From assembly GCA_964519335.1 (NCBI GenBank), contig CAZFIA010000005.1:1-64000 (forward strand): a stretch of DNA of 64,000 nt. Reading direction: 5' to 3'. A model generated the notes under the pieces. That model was not told the DNA's origin, searched no databases, and was given only the letters and a program-made list of their open reading frames with translations. The position numbers and the translations under genes were made by a program. Each line of letters opens with the position of its first letter. Positions within the stretch are counted from its first letter, which is position 1. Source of the stretch: JALZVT01 sp964519335. GTDB taxonomy: Bacteria; Pseudomonadota; Gammaproteobacteria; Pseudomonadales; Azotimanducaceae. Below, one piece after another: positions 41,557 to 50,629 of this stretch.

Positions 41557-41584
41557 TGGCTGTCCAATAAATCATGGCTGTCCA
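41557..41584 (-). repeat. GGACAKCCA-type tandem pair
   Basis: Two copies of TGGCTGTCCA (41557-41566 and 41575-41584), each preceded by AATCA, with an 18-bp period. They lie just after the queC stop and form the rightmost cluster of the family. Confidence 0.7.
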
Positions 41585-41588
41585 AGAT

Positions 41589-42278
41589 TCACGCGTACGG
41601 CGTCGGGTCAGGCACGCCGGCCTGCTCAAAGCCGGCGGCGCGCAGGCGGCAACTGTCACAGCGGCCGCATGCACGACCGTCGGGGGTGGGTTGGTAGCAC
41701 GACAGGGTCAAGCTGTAGTCGACATCATGTTGAACCCCAAGTTGTATGATCTGCGCCTTGGTTAGATTAAGCAGCGGCGCACGAATGTTCAGCTTCTGAC
41801 CTTCGACCGCTGCCTTGGTAGAAAGGTTGGCCATGGCCTCGAAGGCCGCGATGAATTCTCCGCGACAGTCCGGGTAACCCGAGTAGTCGACTGCGTTGAC
41901 GCCAATGAAGATGTCACTCGCACCCAGTACTTCAGCCCAGGCGAGCGCCAGCGACAGAAAAACAGTGTTGCGAGCCGGGACGTAGGTGACCGGGATACCC
42001 TCAGTGGGCTCTTCGGGCACGTCGATCGACAGGTCCGTCAGCGCCGAACCACCAAACTGCGAGAGATCGAGCGTCACCGTACGGTGCTCGATTGCACCGG
42101 CGGCGGCAGCCACCCGGAGTGCAGCAGCAAGCTCAGCTTCCTGTCGCTGACCATAGTCAAACGACAACGCGTAGGTTGCATAACCTTCCGCGATCGCAGT
42201 GCTAAGCACGGTAGAGGAATCGAGCCCGCCAGATAACAACACTACCGCACGAGGGCGGTCTGGATGCGTGTCAGTCAC
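41589..42278 (-). CDS. queC: 7-cyano-7-deazaguanine synthase
   Basis: A 229-residue ATP-dependent enzyme that converts 7-carboxy-7-deazaguanine to preQ0 for queuosine synthesis. The PP-loop SGGLDSS (16-22) and the C-terminal zinc motif CGRCDSC plus an earlier Cys (LSCYQP) are intact. GTG start overlaps the queE stop (GTGA). Confidence 0.95.
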   Translation of the reverse strand: MTDTHPDRPRAVVLLSGGLDSSTVLSTAIAEGYATYALSFDYGQRQEAELAAALRVAAAAGAIEHRTVTLDLSQFGGSALTDLSIDVPEEPTEGIPVTYVPARNTVFLSLALAWAEVLGASDIFIGVNAVDYSGYPDCRGEFIAAFEAMANLSTKAAVEGQKLNIRAPLLNLTKAQIIQLGVQHDVDYSLTLSCYQPTPDGRACGRCDSCRLRAAGFEQAGVPDPTPYA

Positions 42279-42922
42279 CGCCCCGCCTCATCATTCCACA
42301 ACAGTTTGTGCAGCTGGATTTGAAAGCGAACGGGCAATCTATCCTGCACTATCCAATCCGCGAGCAATCGTGGTTCAAGCTCTGGGGCGCTGGGTGAGAG
42401 GAGAACCGCGGCCTGGCCCTGAAACAATTCATATTGCTCGCATTTCAATCGGGTCCACTCGTAGTCACTACGATCGCAAATCACAAACTTGATCTCATCG
42501 TGCTCGCCAAGGCTTGCAAGGTTAGCGTAGAGGTTTCGGCCTACCTCACCCGATCCTGGCGTCTTCAAATCAACCACCCGAGCTACTCTTGGATCAACTG
42601 TTGTGACATCAAGCGCGCCACTGGTCTCAAGCGAGACCTGCAAGCCTTCGTCACAGAGTTTTTGCATGAGCTCAAAAACACCGGCCTGAGCAAGGGGCTC
42701 TCCACCAGTGACGGTGACATGCGCAACACCATACTCAAGCACCTGGGCGACAAGCCCATCAATTTCATGAAGTTCCCCGCCGGAAAACGCGTACGCCGTA
42801 TCGCAATATTGGCAGCGCAGCGGACAGCCTGTGAGGCGCACGAACACCGTAGGCAAACCACCACGCGACGTCTCTCCTTGCAGAGAGACAAACACTTCGG
42901 TAATTCGCAGGGTGCCGGCCAC
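42275..42922 (-). CDS. queE: 7-carboxy-7-deazaguanine synthase
   Basis: A 215-residue radical-SAM enzyme that makes 7-carboxy-7-deazaguanine from 6-carboxytetrahydropterin. The [4Fe-4S] motif is CPLRCQYC (Cys33, Cys37, Cys40), followed by TVTGGEP. The GTG at 42922 is 13 bp after the cpoB stop. The open frame continues to 43009 into cpoB, but that part has no homology-like features. Confidence 0.92.
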   Translation of the reverse strand: MAGTLRITEVFVSLQGETSRGGLPTVFVRLTGCPLRCQYCDTAYAFSGGELHEIDGLVAQVLEYGVAHVTVTGGEPLAQAGVFELMQKLCDEGLQVSLETSGALDVTTVDPRVARVVDLKTPGSGEVGRNLYANLASLGEHDEIKFVICDRSDYEWTRLKCEQYELFQGQAAVLLSPSAPELEPRLLADWIVQDRLPVRFQIQLHKLLWNDEAGR

Positions 42923-42935
42923 CGGAGTTAAGCGG

Positions 42936-44117
42936 CTAGCGGAGTTCAGCAGCGTAAGTGCGAGCCAGTCCCGCAGCAGGCGTATCGGGATAACGCACCA
43001 CAACATCATCGAGATAGGATAGCGCTTCGGTGGTGCCGCCGAGCCGATGATTCACCACGCCCAGCTTATAGAGCGACAGCGGGACTTTCTGATGCGCCGG
43101 AAACTGGGCAACAACCAAATTGAATGAGCCCCGCGCATCTTCCAGACGATCAGACATCAGATACAGCTCCCCAAGCCAGTAGCGTGATTCGGGAGCATAG
43201 CTGCCGTCGGGGAACTCATTGATCACGCCCAAATAAGCCGCTATCGATTGCTCAAATTGCTGGTCTTTCATCAGCTCGAACGCACGAGCGTAAGCCTCTT
43301 GTTCTGTGGATACTCCCACAGGTTCAGGACTGAGGATCGGCTCCGGTTCTGCGACAGACGCCGAAGCCGGCGCAACCACGGTTGGCGATCGGTCGGTTTC
43401 ATTCGCTAAGGCCGTCTCTTCTGGCACAACCGGAGCCACTGCAAGCGAGTCATCCAACTCTCCCGTCTGCACTATCGGCACTTGCGGCCTTGGTGGAGGC
43501 ACAGCCGGAAGCAACACGGTGGGTTGCTGGCCCTGGGCTTCTTTCAACGGGGCAGGATCAGGGACAGGAGAAGGGACAGAGGACGAGGTCTGCAAGGCCG
43601 GTTCTTGCCCAGCCAAACTCTCACCCGGGCTCGCCGATGCCGGATCTTGCCCGGCAAGCCGACGATCAATATCAAGGTACTGAGACCGCTGCAGATTCTG
43701 CAGACGCTTTATCTCATACGCCTGCTCTTCTACAACCCCGCGCAACTCCAACAACTCAGCTTGCAGCTGCTGCAACTCGAAAAACAACTGCGCGTTCTGA
43801 CCCGGTTGCAGTTGCTGTGGTTGCACACTGCTACCAGTGGCAAGCGAGCCGTCTTGTATCGGCTCGCTTTCGTAACCCGGATATCCACTGGAACCAGATT
43901 GGGGCGTAAGCCCTTCGGGCAGCACCGGTTGTGGCGTACTGATCCCGTTTATTAACTCGCCTATCGCCGCGGACCCTTCCGCAGCAACCGAGCTGCCCGG
44001 AGCCTGAGCACCACTGGTACTCATATCTTCAACCGGCACCGCGGCCTGCGCCCGTGGTGCCGGTAGGAAAGTTATGAAGGAGACAGCGATAACGGGCATT
44101 AACGCAAACCGGGTCAT
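42936..44117 (-). CDS. cpoB: Cell-division coordinator CpoB (YbgF)
   Basis: A 393-residue periplasmic protein of the Tol-Pal system that couples PBP1B activity to outer-membrane constriction. Start ATG 44117 gives a signal peptide (PRAQA-AV cleavage). An N-terminal trimerising coiled coil follows (about 110-160, LQAELLELRGVVEEQAYEIKRLQ), a long Pro/Ala/Val-rich linker (165-270), then the C-terminal TPR domain (EQEAYARAFELMKDQQFEQSI onward). The linker is longer than in E. coli. It sits downstream of pal in the same direction. An intact PBP1B gene is present at 2204. Confidence 0.88.
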   Translation of the reverse strand: MTRFALMPVIAVSFITFLPAPRAQAAVPVEDMSTSGAQAPGSSVAAEGSAAIGELINGISTPQPVLPEGLTPQSGSSGYPGYESEPIQDGSLATGSSVQPQQLQPGQNAQLFFELQQLQAELLELRGVVEEQAYEIKRLQNLQRSQYLDIDRRLAGQDPASASPGESLAGQEPALQTSSSVPSPVPDPAPLKEAQGQQPTVLLPAVPPPRPQVPIVQTGELDDSLAVAPVVPEETALANETDRSPTVVAPASASVAEPEPILSPEPVGVSTEQEAYARAFELMKDQQFEQSIAAYLGVINEFPDGSYAPESRYWLGELYLMSDRLEDARGSFNLVVAQFPAHQKVPLSLYKLGVVNHRLGGTTEALSYLDDVVVRYPDTPAAGLARTYAAELR

Positions 44118-44169
44118 CCTAAACCCAGCGGTAACTGTTGTAGAACGAGCCAAACGCAACACGTTAGAC

Positions 44170-44706
44170 CTAGCGGTAAGCCACAATCGCGCGTCGATTA
44201 CGCGACCATGATGATTCATTGTGGCCCGGATCTTCAGGCCGTTCCTCGCCATAGCTCACCGTCTGTATTTGCGAAGGTGTAGCCCCGGCAGACAGTAAAA
44301 AGCGACGCACGGTATCTGAGCGACGCTCACCCAGCGCCAGGTTGTATTCGCGTGTGCCGCGCTCATCGCAGTGGCCCTGGATCAATATGGACCGGGACGG
44401 ATTTTCCGCAAGCACCCTGGCGTGCATCTCAAGAATGGCCAGATCGTTCTGCGACAGATTTGACTGGTCGTAAGCGAAATAAAATGTGCGCGCAAGCAGC
44501 TGGTTGGTACCCGGAATATATGGGTTTCCGCTGCTATCGAAGGTGCCAAATGATTGCTGCGGAGCCGGTGCAGGCGGGGGCTCATCGCCTGTTACCTTAT
44601 CGTCATTACCGGGTGGCAACGCTAACGGAGGACTGCTGTTACAACCCGCGAGCAAAAGTCCTACGAGGGTGAAGGTCGCGGTAGCACGAAGCCAGTTTGT
44701 ATTCAT
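44170..44706 (-). CDS. pal: Peptidoglycan-associated lipoprotein
   Basis: A 178-residue outer-membrane lipoprotein that tethers the outer membrane to peptidoglycan. Signal peptide with lipobox LLAGC (Cys22). The OmpA-like C-terminal domain has HARVLAENPSRSILIQGHCDERGTREYN in parts (peptidoglycan-binding Asp and Arg) and ALGERRSDTVRRFLL. Start ATG 44706 has AGGAG upstream. Confidence 0.95.
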   Translation of the reverse strand: MNTNWLRATATFTLVGLLLAGCNSSPPLALPPGNDDKVTGDEPPPAPAPQQSFGTFDSSGNPYIPGTNQLLARTFYFAYDQSNLSQNDLAILEMHARVLAENPSRSILIQGHCDERGTREYNLALGERRSDTVRRFLLSAGATPSQIQTVSYGEERPEDPGHNESSWSRNRRAIVAYR

Positions 44707-44884
44707 TCTGAATGTCTCCTGAGACGTTTTATCAGCACTGTTTTGTAAGCTCAACGCGAGGCGGATTAACCAATATTGTTCGTACTCGCGCCGGAAAAAT
44801 TGCGAAAAAAAGAAATGCCTGAGCGTCAGCCAACTGAGTATTGGCAGACTCTAAACAACACATCCTGTCACCAAAAGTGTCCTC

Positions 44885-44910
44885 AATTGTCCCAAGGAAT
44901 TGTCCGAAGG
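44885..44910. repeat. 13-bp tandem repeat between tolB and pal
   Basis: AATTGTCCCAAGG followed directly by AATTGTCCGAAGG, just after the tolB stop. The minus-strand reading contains GGACAATT and vaguely recalls the GGACA motif family, but lacks its CCA half. Confidence 0.45.
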
Positions 44911-44911
44911 C

Positions 44912-46294
44912 TCAATTGCTCAAAGGAGAGGTGGTGACAACCGATCGCAAATAGGGCGACCAGGCGGGTTCACGAACATCTCCATCTGAGGATGGTAAGC
45001 GGTACTTCACGCGACCATCGACAGACACAACGGCGAGTATACCTCGGCCATCGATTTGTGTGGCATATATCACCATCGCTCCGTTGGGTGCGACCGACGG
45101 AGATTCATCCAGATCGGTTTGGGTGAGAATGCGGAAATCGTCACCCGCAAGGCTCTGCCAGGCAATGTGGAACACGCCTGACTGACGATGCACAAATACG
45201 AGATGCTTGCCGTCCGGCATATGCTGAACGCGTGCATTGTAGTCACCCTCATTGGTCAACCGCGCATCGAACTTGCCGCTGCGCGCATCAAGCTGGTAAA
45301 TCTGCGGCTTGCCGCCCCGATCCGAGGTAAAGGCGATCATTTTGCCATCGGGCGAATAGCTGGGTTCTGTGTCTATCGCCCGATTTTGGGTCATGCGCCG
45401 AAGACCCCGGGTCTCAAGATTCATGATGTAGATCTCCGGGTTGCCGTCCTTTGACAGCACCATCGCGAGTTCTCTTCCATCCGGGGAATAGCGCGGCGCG
45501 CTGTTGATACCGGGAAACTCTGCGATTTTCTCGCGGCTGTTTGCCACCAGATCGTGCAGATAGATCGCTGACCGACCCGTATCAAAAGAGACATAGGCGA
45601 CCTCGCGGCCATTGGGCGCCCAGCTTGCCGAAAGGATCGGCTCATTAGACTCGTGCAGCGTCTGCACCCGCTCGCCGTCAGAGTCAGAGATCTCCAACTT
45701 GAAGGTGGCGCCTCCAGTGCCGAGCCGACTAGCAAGCACATACATTAAGCGCGTGGAGAACGCTCCAGGGATACCGGTGGCCTGCTCGAAAACAATGTCG
45801 GCCGCCTTGTGCGCCATATCGCGCCACTGACTGCTCGACCCCGCAATTGACTGTGCGGCCAACAATCTTTCGGCCACTACATCAAAGACGTACAAATTAA
45901 GCACCTGACCACCCGCGGTACCAGGCACCACGTTGCCTATCACCAAAAACTCCTGGCCCTGAATTTTCCAGTCGCGAAACAGCACCTCCGAGGGTTGGGT
46001 AGGCAGCGACAACATGCTCGAGGCTTCGAGCACTTCAAACTGGCCGGAGCGCTGCAGATCAAATTCAACAATGCCCTCTATGGGGGCTTGAGCGCGCACC
46101 TGGGGGTCAATGCGAAACGGCACCACAGCCACTTTAGTCTGCTTGTCGTAACCGGCATCAATAATCACGGTATCGAGTGTTTCGGCGCCAAATAGCGCAG
46201 ACGGTGCGGCCAATAACACAATCGTACAAAGCCCAATCCACAATCGCCGTGCTCGACGTTGCAGCTGCGTATTCAATTCAATCGGTCTAATCAA
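44912..46294 (-). CDS. tolB: Tol-Pal system beta-propeller protein TolB
   Basis: A 460-residue periplasmic protein with a signal peptide (about 1-36), an N-terminal alpha/beta domain and a six-bladed beta-propeller. The propeller repeats are clear: APRYSPDGRELAMVLSKDG and PSYSPDGKMIAFTSDRGG. TolB binds Pal and is released by TolA. The TTG start overlaps the tolA stop (TTGA). Confidence 0.95.
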   Translation of the reverse strand: MIRPIELNTQLQRRARRLWIGLCTIVLLAAPSALFGAETLDTVIIDAGYDKQTKVAVVPFRIDPQVRAQAPIEGIVEFDLQRSGQFEVLEASSMLSLPTQPSEVLFRDWKIQGQEFLVIGNVVPGTAGGQVLNLYVFDVVAERLLAAQSIAGSSSQWRDMAHKAADIVFEQATGIPGAFSTRLMYVLASRLGTGGATFKLEISDSDGERVQTLHESNEPILSASWAPNGREVAYVSFDTGRSAIYLHDLVANSREKIAEFPGINSAPRYSPDGRELAMVLSKDGNPEIYIMNLETRGLRRMTQNRAIDTEPSYSPDGKMIAFTSDRGGKPQIYQLDARSGKFDARLTNEGDYNARVQHMPDGKHLVFVHRQSGVFHIAWQSLAGDDFRILTQTDLDESPSVAPNGAMVIYATQIDGRGILAVVSVDGRVKYRLPSSDGDVREPAWSPYLRSVVTTSPLSN

Positions 46295-47118
46295 CGGAGT
46301 AAATCCTCGGGATTAAATAACAGGTTAAAACGCCGAAAGCGGCGTTCAAAAATAGCTGAATCATCAGGCACATCAAAACGTCTGGAGCGCCTGATGGCTG
46401 ACTCAGCCGAACGGTCAAAGGCTGCATCTCCACTAGAGGTGACAAGCGACACCGCCGAGACAGAACCGTCAGGGACCAGCTCTACTCGCAGCGTAACCTT
46501 CATGCCATTGCGTGCGGAAGCAGGCCGTGACCAATTAGCAACAATTTTACTGCGAATACCCTGAAAAAAGGTCTGCGCAAGGGCTGCTTCTGCACCCTCA
46601 GCCTCTTCTGCTGCGGTTTTTTCTTTACTAGCTACTGAGCTGGTAGACAAGGCTTCTAGCCGAGCCTGCCGCTCTGCCTTGGCACGCTCCGCTGCCTCCT
46701 CGATGCGGGCAGCACGATCGCGTTCGGCCTGGGCACGCACGCGTTCGACTTCTTCACGCGCCAGTTTTTCTTCCTCATCACGCTTCTGCTCTTCCGCACG
46801 TTTTTTGTCGCGTTCAATCGCAAGCTGTTTGCGCTTGGTTTCTTCACGTTGCCGACGCTGATCTTCAAGCAACCGGGGATCTACCTTGTCGGGAGCTGCA
46901 ATCGGCTCCGGTTGCGAACTTGGCGGTGGAGCCTGCGCGCGCGCTTTGGACTGGGTGGGTTCGAGCACTAACAAAGAGGCATTAATCACCTTCGGCTTTA
47001 TAATTCTCTCTTCACTAGCTTGCGTGCTCACGCCTTGCCAGAGAAACAACACAAGCGCTGCATGAATCGCAAAGGCAAGTAGTACGGGAAGCGAGTAGTG
47101 GCGTAGGGCGTAAAGCAT
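46291..47118 (-). CDS. tolA: Tol-Pal system protein TolA
   Basis: A 275-residue inner-membrane protein with an N-terminal anchor (about 12-32), a long Lys/Arg/Glu/Ala helical domain II (about 85-185) and a C-terminal TonB-like domain (VELVPDGSVSAVSLVTSSGDAAFDRSAESAI). It transmits the proton-motive force from TolQR to the outer membrane. Confidence 0.93.
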   Translation of the reverse strand: MLYALRHYSLPVLLAFAIHAALVLFLWQGVSTQASEERIIKPKVINASLLVLEPTQSKARAQAPPPSSQPEPIAAPDKVDPRLLEDQRRQREETKRKQLAIERDKKRAEEQKRDEEEKLAREEVERVRAQAERDRAARIEEAAERAKAERQARLEALSTSSVASKEKTAAEEAEGAEAALAQTFFQGIRSKIVANWSRPASARNGMKVTLRVELVPDGSVSAVSLVTSSGDAAFDRSAESAIRRSRRFDVPDDSAIFERRFRRFNLLFNPEDLLR

Positions 47119-47127
47119 CGACAGCGA

Positions 47128-47571
47128 TCAGCTACCGCTAGAAGGCGAGCTCGCAGGATCAGTAATAAGGCCAACGCTTTCCGCCCCAGCCCCCTGCAGC
47201 ACAGTCATGATCTTAACCACGCGACCATAATCAAGGCTGTGATCTGCACGAACGTACACCGGAATATCAGGTCGCGCGCTTATGACTTTGGTTGCCTGAT
47301 CCGCCAACGAAAATTCAGTAACACGGGTACCTTCGTCATCATCGTCAGACAAGCCAAGATTCACAAAGATCGCGCCGTCCGCCTGAATTGATACAACAAG
47401 AGGATCATCCTGTTGTTCGGCGATGGGCTCTGACGGGGCATTAGGAAGGTCCACCAGCACGCCCTGCGTTAACAGGGGCGCTGTTGCCATAAAGATCACC
47501 AGCAGCACCAGCATAACGTCGATGTAAGGCACCACGTTTATCTCAGCCATTGGCTTGCGCCTGCCCGCCAT
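47128..47571 (-). CDS. tolR: Tol-Pal system protein TolR
   Basis: A 147-residue ExbD/TolR-family protein with one membrane helix (VPYIDVMLVLLVIFMATAPLL) that contains the functionally required Asp, then a periplasmic domain. The ATG overlaps the tolQ stop by 1 nt (TAATG). Confidence 0.95.
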   Translation of the reverse strand: MAGRRKPMAEINVVPYIDVMLVLLVIFMATAPLLTQGVLVDLPNAPSEPIAEQQDDPLVVSIQADGAIFVNLGLSDDDDEGTRVTEFSLADQATKVISARPDIPVYVRADHSLDYGRVVKIMTVLQGAGAESVGLITDPASSPSSGS

Positions 47572-48290
47572 TATCTAACCTGCCGTTTGGTAAGGCCGCC
47601 GGCGCGATTCGCTGTGCCCGCGTGGGCGGCGCGCGCGAGGATGCCGGTGAGTTCATCCGAAAAGGTTTCAAGACGCTTGGTTAGCACTTCTACGCGCGCG
47701 GCAAAGCGGTTGTAGCCAATCACCGCTGGAATAGCGGCAAACAGTCCCATCGCGGTTGCGACCAACGCCTCAGATATTCCGGGTGCGACTGTCGCAAGCG
47801 TGGCCTGACTCATGTTGGCAAGGCTGCGAAACGAATTCATGATTCCCCAAACCGTGCCAAACAAACCGATATAGGGGCTAGTCGAACCAACCGTCGCAAG
47901 AAAAGGAATGTGCCGCTCCATCTTTTCTTCTTCGCGATTTAGCGCCACACGCATCGCGCGCTGACTGCCCTGCAGTATCGCATCGGGGTCAGCATTCGAC
48001 TGATCAGACAGCCGGCTAAACTCCTTAAAGCCCGCAACAAAGACGTGCTCATAGCCCTGTAACTCACCTGAAGAGTCATTTACTTCGGTATACAGCTGGC
48101 GCAAATCGACGCCCGACCAGAATTCGTCTTCAAACGCATCCATGGATCGCTGTTGTGCATTGAGTGCAAACCAGCGTTGAAAAATCATGACCCAGGAGAT
48201 GACGGAAGCGATCAGTAGCACCGCCATCACAATCTGCACCAGCAGGCTGGCTCCGGAAATCAGTTCAAATATGGAGAGATCTTCAGCCAC
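47571..48290 (-). CDS. tolQ: Tol-Pal system proton channel TolQ
   Basis: A 239-residue MotA/TolQ/ExbB-family protein with three membrane segments (about 17-37, 135-160 and 172-195, the last two with ATVGSTSPYIGLFGTVWG and AIPAVIGYN) and a large cytoplasmic loop. It forms the proton channel with TolR. The usual ybgC thioesterase gene between ruvB and tolQ is absent; only a 109-bp spacer remains. GTG start. Confidence 0.95.
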   Translation of the reverse strand: MAEDLSIFELISGASLLVQIVMAVLLIASVISWVMIFQRWFALNAQQRSMDAFEDEFWSGVDLRQLYTEVNDSSGELQGYEHVFVAGFKEFSRLSDQSNADPDAILQGSQRAMRVALNREEEKMERHIPFLATVGSTSPYIGLFGTVWGIMNSFRSLANMSQATLATVAPGISEALVATAMGLFAAIPAVIGYNRFAARVEVLTKRLETFSDELTGILARAAHAGTANRAGGLTKRQVR

Positions 48291-48399
48291 TCGGTATCGC
48301 CCCCACTAGGCAGTTAATTCGGAACGAAGGTTACCCGCACGGCGCCTGAGCGCCAGTCTTCAACGGGGTAATTTAGACGCTCGTTTGAACAAGAGTGGG

Positions 48400-49440
48400 T
48401 TAAGAATCACCGCTGGTCTCTTGGACCAACAAAGATTTTGGAGGTTTCAAGCCAAAATGAGCATATGACTTGCCTGTTGCGACACGACCCCGGGGGGTTC
48501 GCATCAGAAAGCCCTGTTGAATCAGGAAAGGCTCAATCACATCTTCAATAGTGTCGCGCTCCTCGCCTACAGCTGCTGCCAGCGAGTCGAGTCCAACCGG
48601 GCCACCATCAAACTTCTCCATAATGGCGAGCAAAACCCGCCGATCCATGCCGTCGAAACCCTCAGCATCCACACTCAGCATGTTGAGCGCCTGGTCAGCA
48701 ATCTGCTCGCTGATCTGGCCATCGCCTTTAACCTCAGCGTAGTCGCGCACTCGCCGCAGCAATCGGTTGGCTATTCTCGGTGTGCCGCGTGAGCGACGCG
48801 CAATCTCTCGTGCCCCCGCCGCGTCCAGGTTCAGTTCAAGCTTGCCCGCCGAGCGGGTGATGATGAGCGCAAGGTCGGCTTGAGAGTAAAAGTCGAGTCG
48901 CGCTTGAATGCCAAAACGGTCGCGCAACGGTGACGTCAGCAATCCCGTTCGAGTGGTGGCACCTACCAATGTAAAACGGGGTAGCTCGAGCTTCAGCGAA
49001 CGTGCCGCAGGTCCTTCTCCAATCACAATATCGAGTTGATAGTCTTCCATGGCCGGGTAGAGAATTTCTTCAACCACAGGATTTAGCCGGTGGATCTCAT
49101 CCACAAACAAGACATCACCCGCCTCGAGGTTTGTGAGCAAGGCAGCAAGATCACCCTGACGTTCAAGCACGGGACCCGAAGTCACTTTAAGGTTAGAACT
49201 CATTTCATTTGCAATAATGTGCGCAAGCGTGGTTTTACCGAGCCCAGGAGGACCCGAGATCAGCGTGTGATCGAGTGCCTCGCCGCGTTTCCGCGCCGCT
49301 TGAATAAATATACCCATCTGCTCGCGCACGCTTACCTGACCTACATACTCGTCAAGTGTCGATGGACGCAACGCGTAATCGAAGCGCGCATCCTCAGACG
49401 CAGAGGCAGGCGCAATCAGACGATCGGGTTCAATACTCAC
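48400..49440 (-). CDS. ruvB: Holliday-junction helicase ATPase RuvB
   Basis: A 346-residue AAA+ motor for branch migration. Walker A GPPGLGKTT, Walker B FVDEIHRL, and the sensor TRTGLLTSPLRDRFG are intact. The GTG at 49440 is 19 bp after the ruvA stop; the longer frame (TTG at 49488) overlaps ruvA. Confidence 0.95.
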   Translation of the reverse strand: MSIEPDRLIAPASASEDARFDYALRPSTLDEYVGQVSVREQMGIFIQAARKRGEALDHTLISGPPGLGKTTLAHIIANEMSSNLKVTSGPVLERQGDLAALLTNLEAGDVLFVDEIHRLNPVVEEILYPAMEDYQLDIVIGEGPAARSLKLELPRFTLVGATTRTGLLTSPLRDRFGIQARLDFYSQADLALIITRSAGKLELNLDAAGAREIARRSRGTPRIANRLLRRVRDYAEVKGDGQISEQIADQALNMLSVDAEGFDGMDRRVLLAIMEKFDGGPVGLDSLAAAVGEERDTIEDVIEPFLIQQGFLMRTPRGRVATGKSYAHFGLKPPKSLLVQETSGDS

Positions 49441-49459
49441 TGTGATCTCACACTCAAGG

Positions 49460-50104
49460 TTAGACCTGCCCTTCAGACTTTTGCCCAAGGAACTGCAGCG
49501 CAGCGCGGAGCATCGCCTGGGTGTTATCTGTTATGTCAGGATCCTGCGCTACCTGTTGCACTACTTGCGATGCGTACTGCGGTTTATAGCCCAGCGCCAC
49601 CAACGCCTCCTCTACCTCATCAATAACCGCCCGCTGGGCTCGTTGCGGCGATGGCGCCGCAGATTCAAGCGGTTCATCAGGCAATAGATCTTGTCGATTG
49701 CGCAGCTCAACCAGTAACCGCTCGGCTGTTTTTTTACCTACTCCCGGCACTTTAGTGAGGGCCCGATAGTCGTCATCAGAAACACAGCGGGCGAGATCGC
49801 TCGCGCTGTAGGTGCGGAGTATGGCCAACCCCATCTTGGGGCCAACGCCATTAATTCGAATGAGGTTACGAAACAGGTCGCGCTCGGTTTGCTGGATGAA
49901 GCCGTACAGCAGTTGCGCGTCTTCGCGCACCACCAGGTGCGTGTGCAAAACCAGGTTCTCAGCTTGAACCCCGCCAGCCGTGGGCACACTAAGAGGCATC
50001 TGGGCGCCATCAGGTACCTCTATTTCATAGCCCACGCCGCCAACATCAAGTAGCACGGTGTTTTCGGTCACTTTTAGCAATTGGCCGGTCAGGCGTCCGA
50101 TCAT
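49460..50104 (-). CDS. ruvA: Holliday-junction helicase subunit RuvA
   Basis: A 214-residue DNA-binding subunit. OB-fold N-terminus (MIGRLTGQLLKV), two HhH motifs (INGVGPKMGLAIL and VPGVGKKTAERL) and the C-terminal RuvB-binding domain after an Ser/Pro linker. Confidence 0.95.
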   Translation of the reverse strand: MIGRLTGQLLKVTENTVLLDVGGVGYEIEVPDGAQMPLSVPTAGGVQAENLVLHTHLVVREDAQLLYGFIQQTERDLFRNLIRINGVGPKMGLAILRTYSASDLARCVSDDDYRALTKVPGVGKKTAERLLVELRNRQDLLPDEPLESAAPSPQRAQRAVIDEVEEALVALGYKPQYASQVVQQVAQDPDITDNTQAMLRAALQFLGQKSEGQV

Positions 50105-50125
50105 GGGGGTCAGTAATCTCGCTCT

Positions 50126-50629
50126 TTAGCAGACAGGGGCAGTTGCCGCAGTATTGACGTGGCAGATGGCGATCGCAAGCGCATCAGCGGCGTCTTCGGC
50201 CGGGGTGCCTGCCAGCTTAAGCAACACTCGTACCATATGTTGCACCTGGGCTTTGTCTGCACCGCCTGTCCCCGTTACTGCCAATTTAACTTCGCGCGCA
50301 GCGTATTCTGAAACTCCTAACGACGACGCCACAACAGCCGCAATCGCTACCCCCCTGGCCTGGCCGAGCTTAAGCGCTGACGATGGGTTCTTGGCTAAAA
50401 AGACCCGCTCGATCGCCACCTCATCGGGTTGAAACTCAGCGACAATTTCGCGTAACCCTTCATAAATAATGCCGAGGCGATCGGGCATTTCGCCAATGCC
50501 GCTTTTTATGCAACCGCTACTGATGTACGAGAGTTTTTCGCGGGCCCCTAATGTCGCCGCAGAAGGAATCTCGATAATCCCGTAGCCCGTGATTCGCGAG
50601 CCAGGATCAATGCCAAGAACGCGGGTCAA
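50126..50629 (-). CDS. ruvC: Holliday-junction endonuclease RuvC
   Basis: A 167-residue resolvase with the acidic active site: Asp in GIDPGSR (residue 7), Glu in VAIERVF, and two Asp in TPAEDAADALA. TTG start overlapping the yebC stop (TTGA). Confidence 0.95.
   Translation of the reverse strand: MTRVLGIDPGSRITGYGIIEIPSAATLGAREKLSYISSGCIKSGIGEMPDRLGIIYEGLREIVAEFQPDEVAIERVFLAKNPSSALKLGQARGVAIAAVVASSLGVSEYAAREVKLAVTGTGGADKAQVQHMVRVLLKLAGTPAEDAADALAIAICHVNTAATAPVC

Noticed and set aside
43382..43955. Plus-strand open frames of 157-175 codons
   Set aside because: They mirror the Pro/Ala-rich linker of cpoB, where GC-rich codons leave the opposite strand open.
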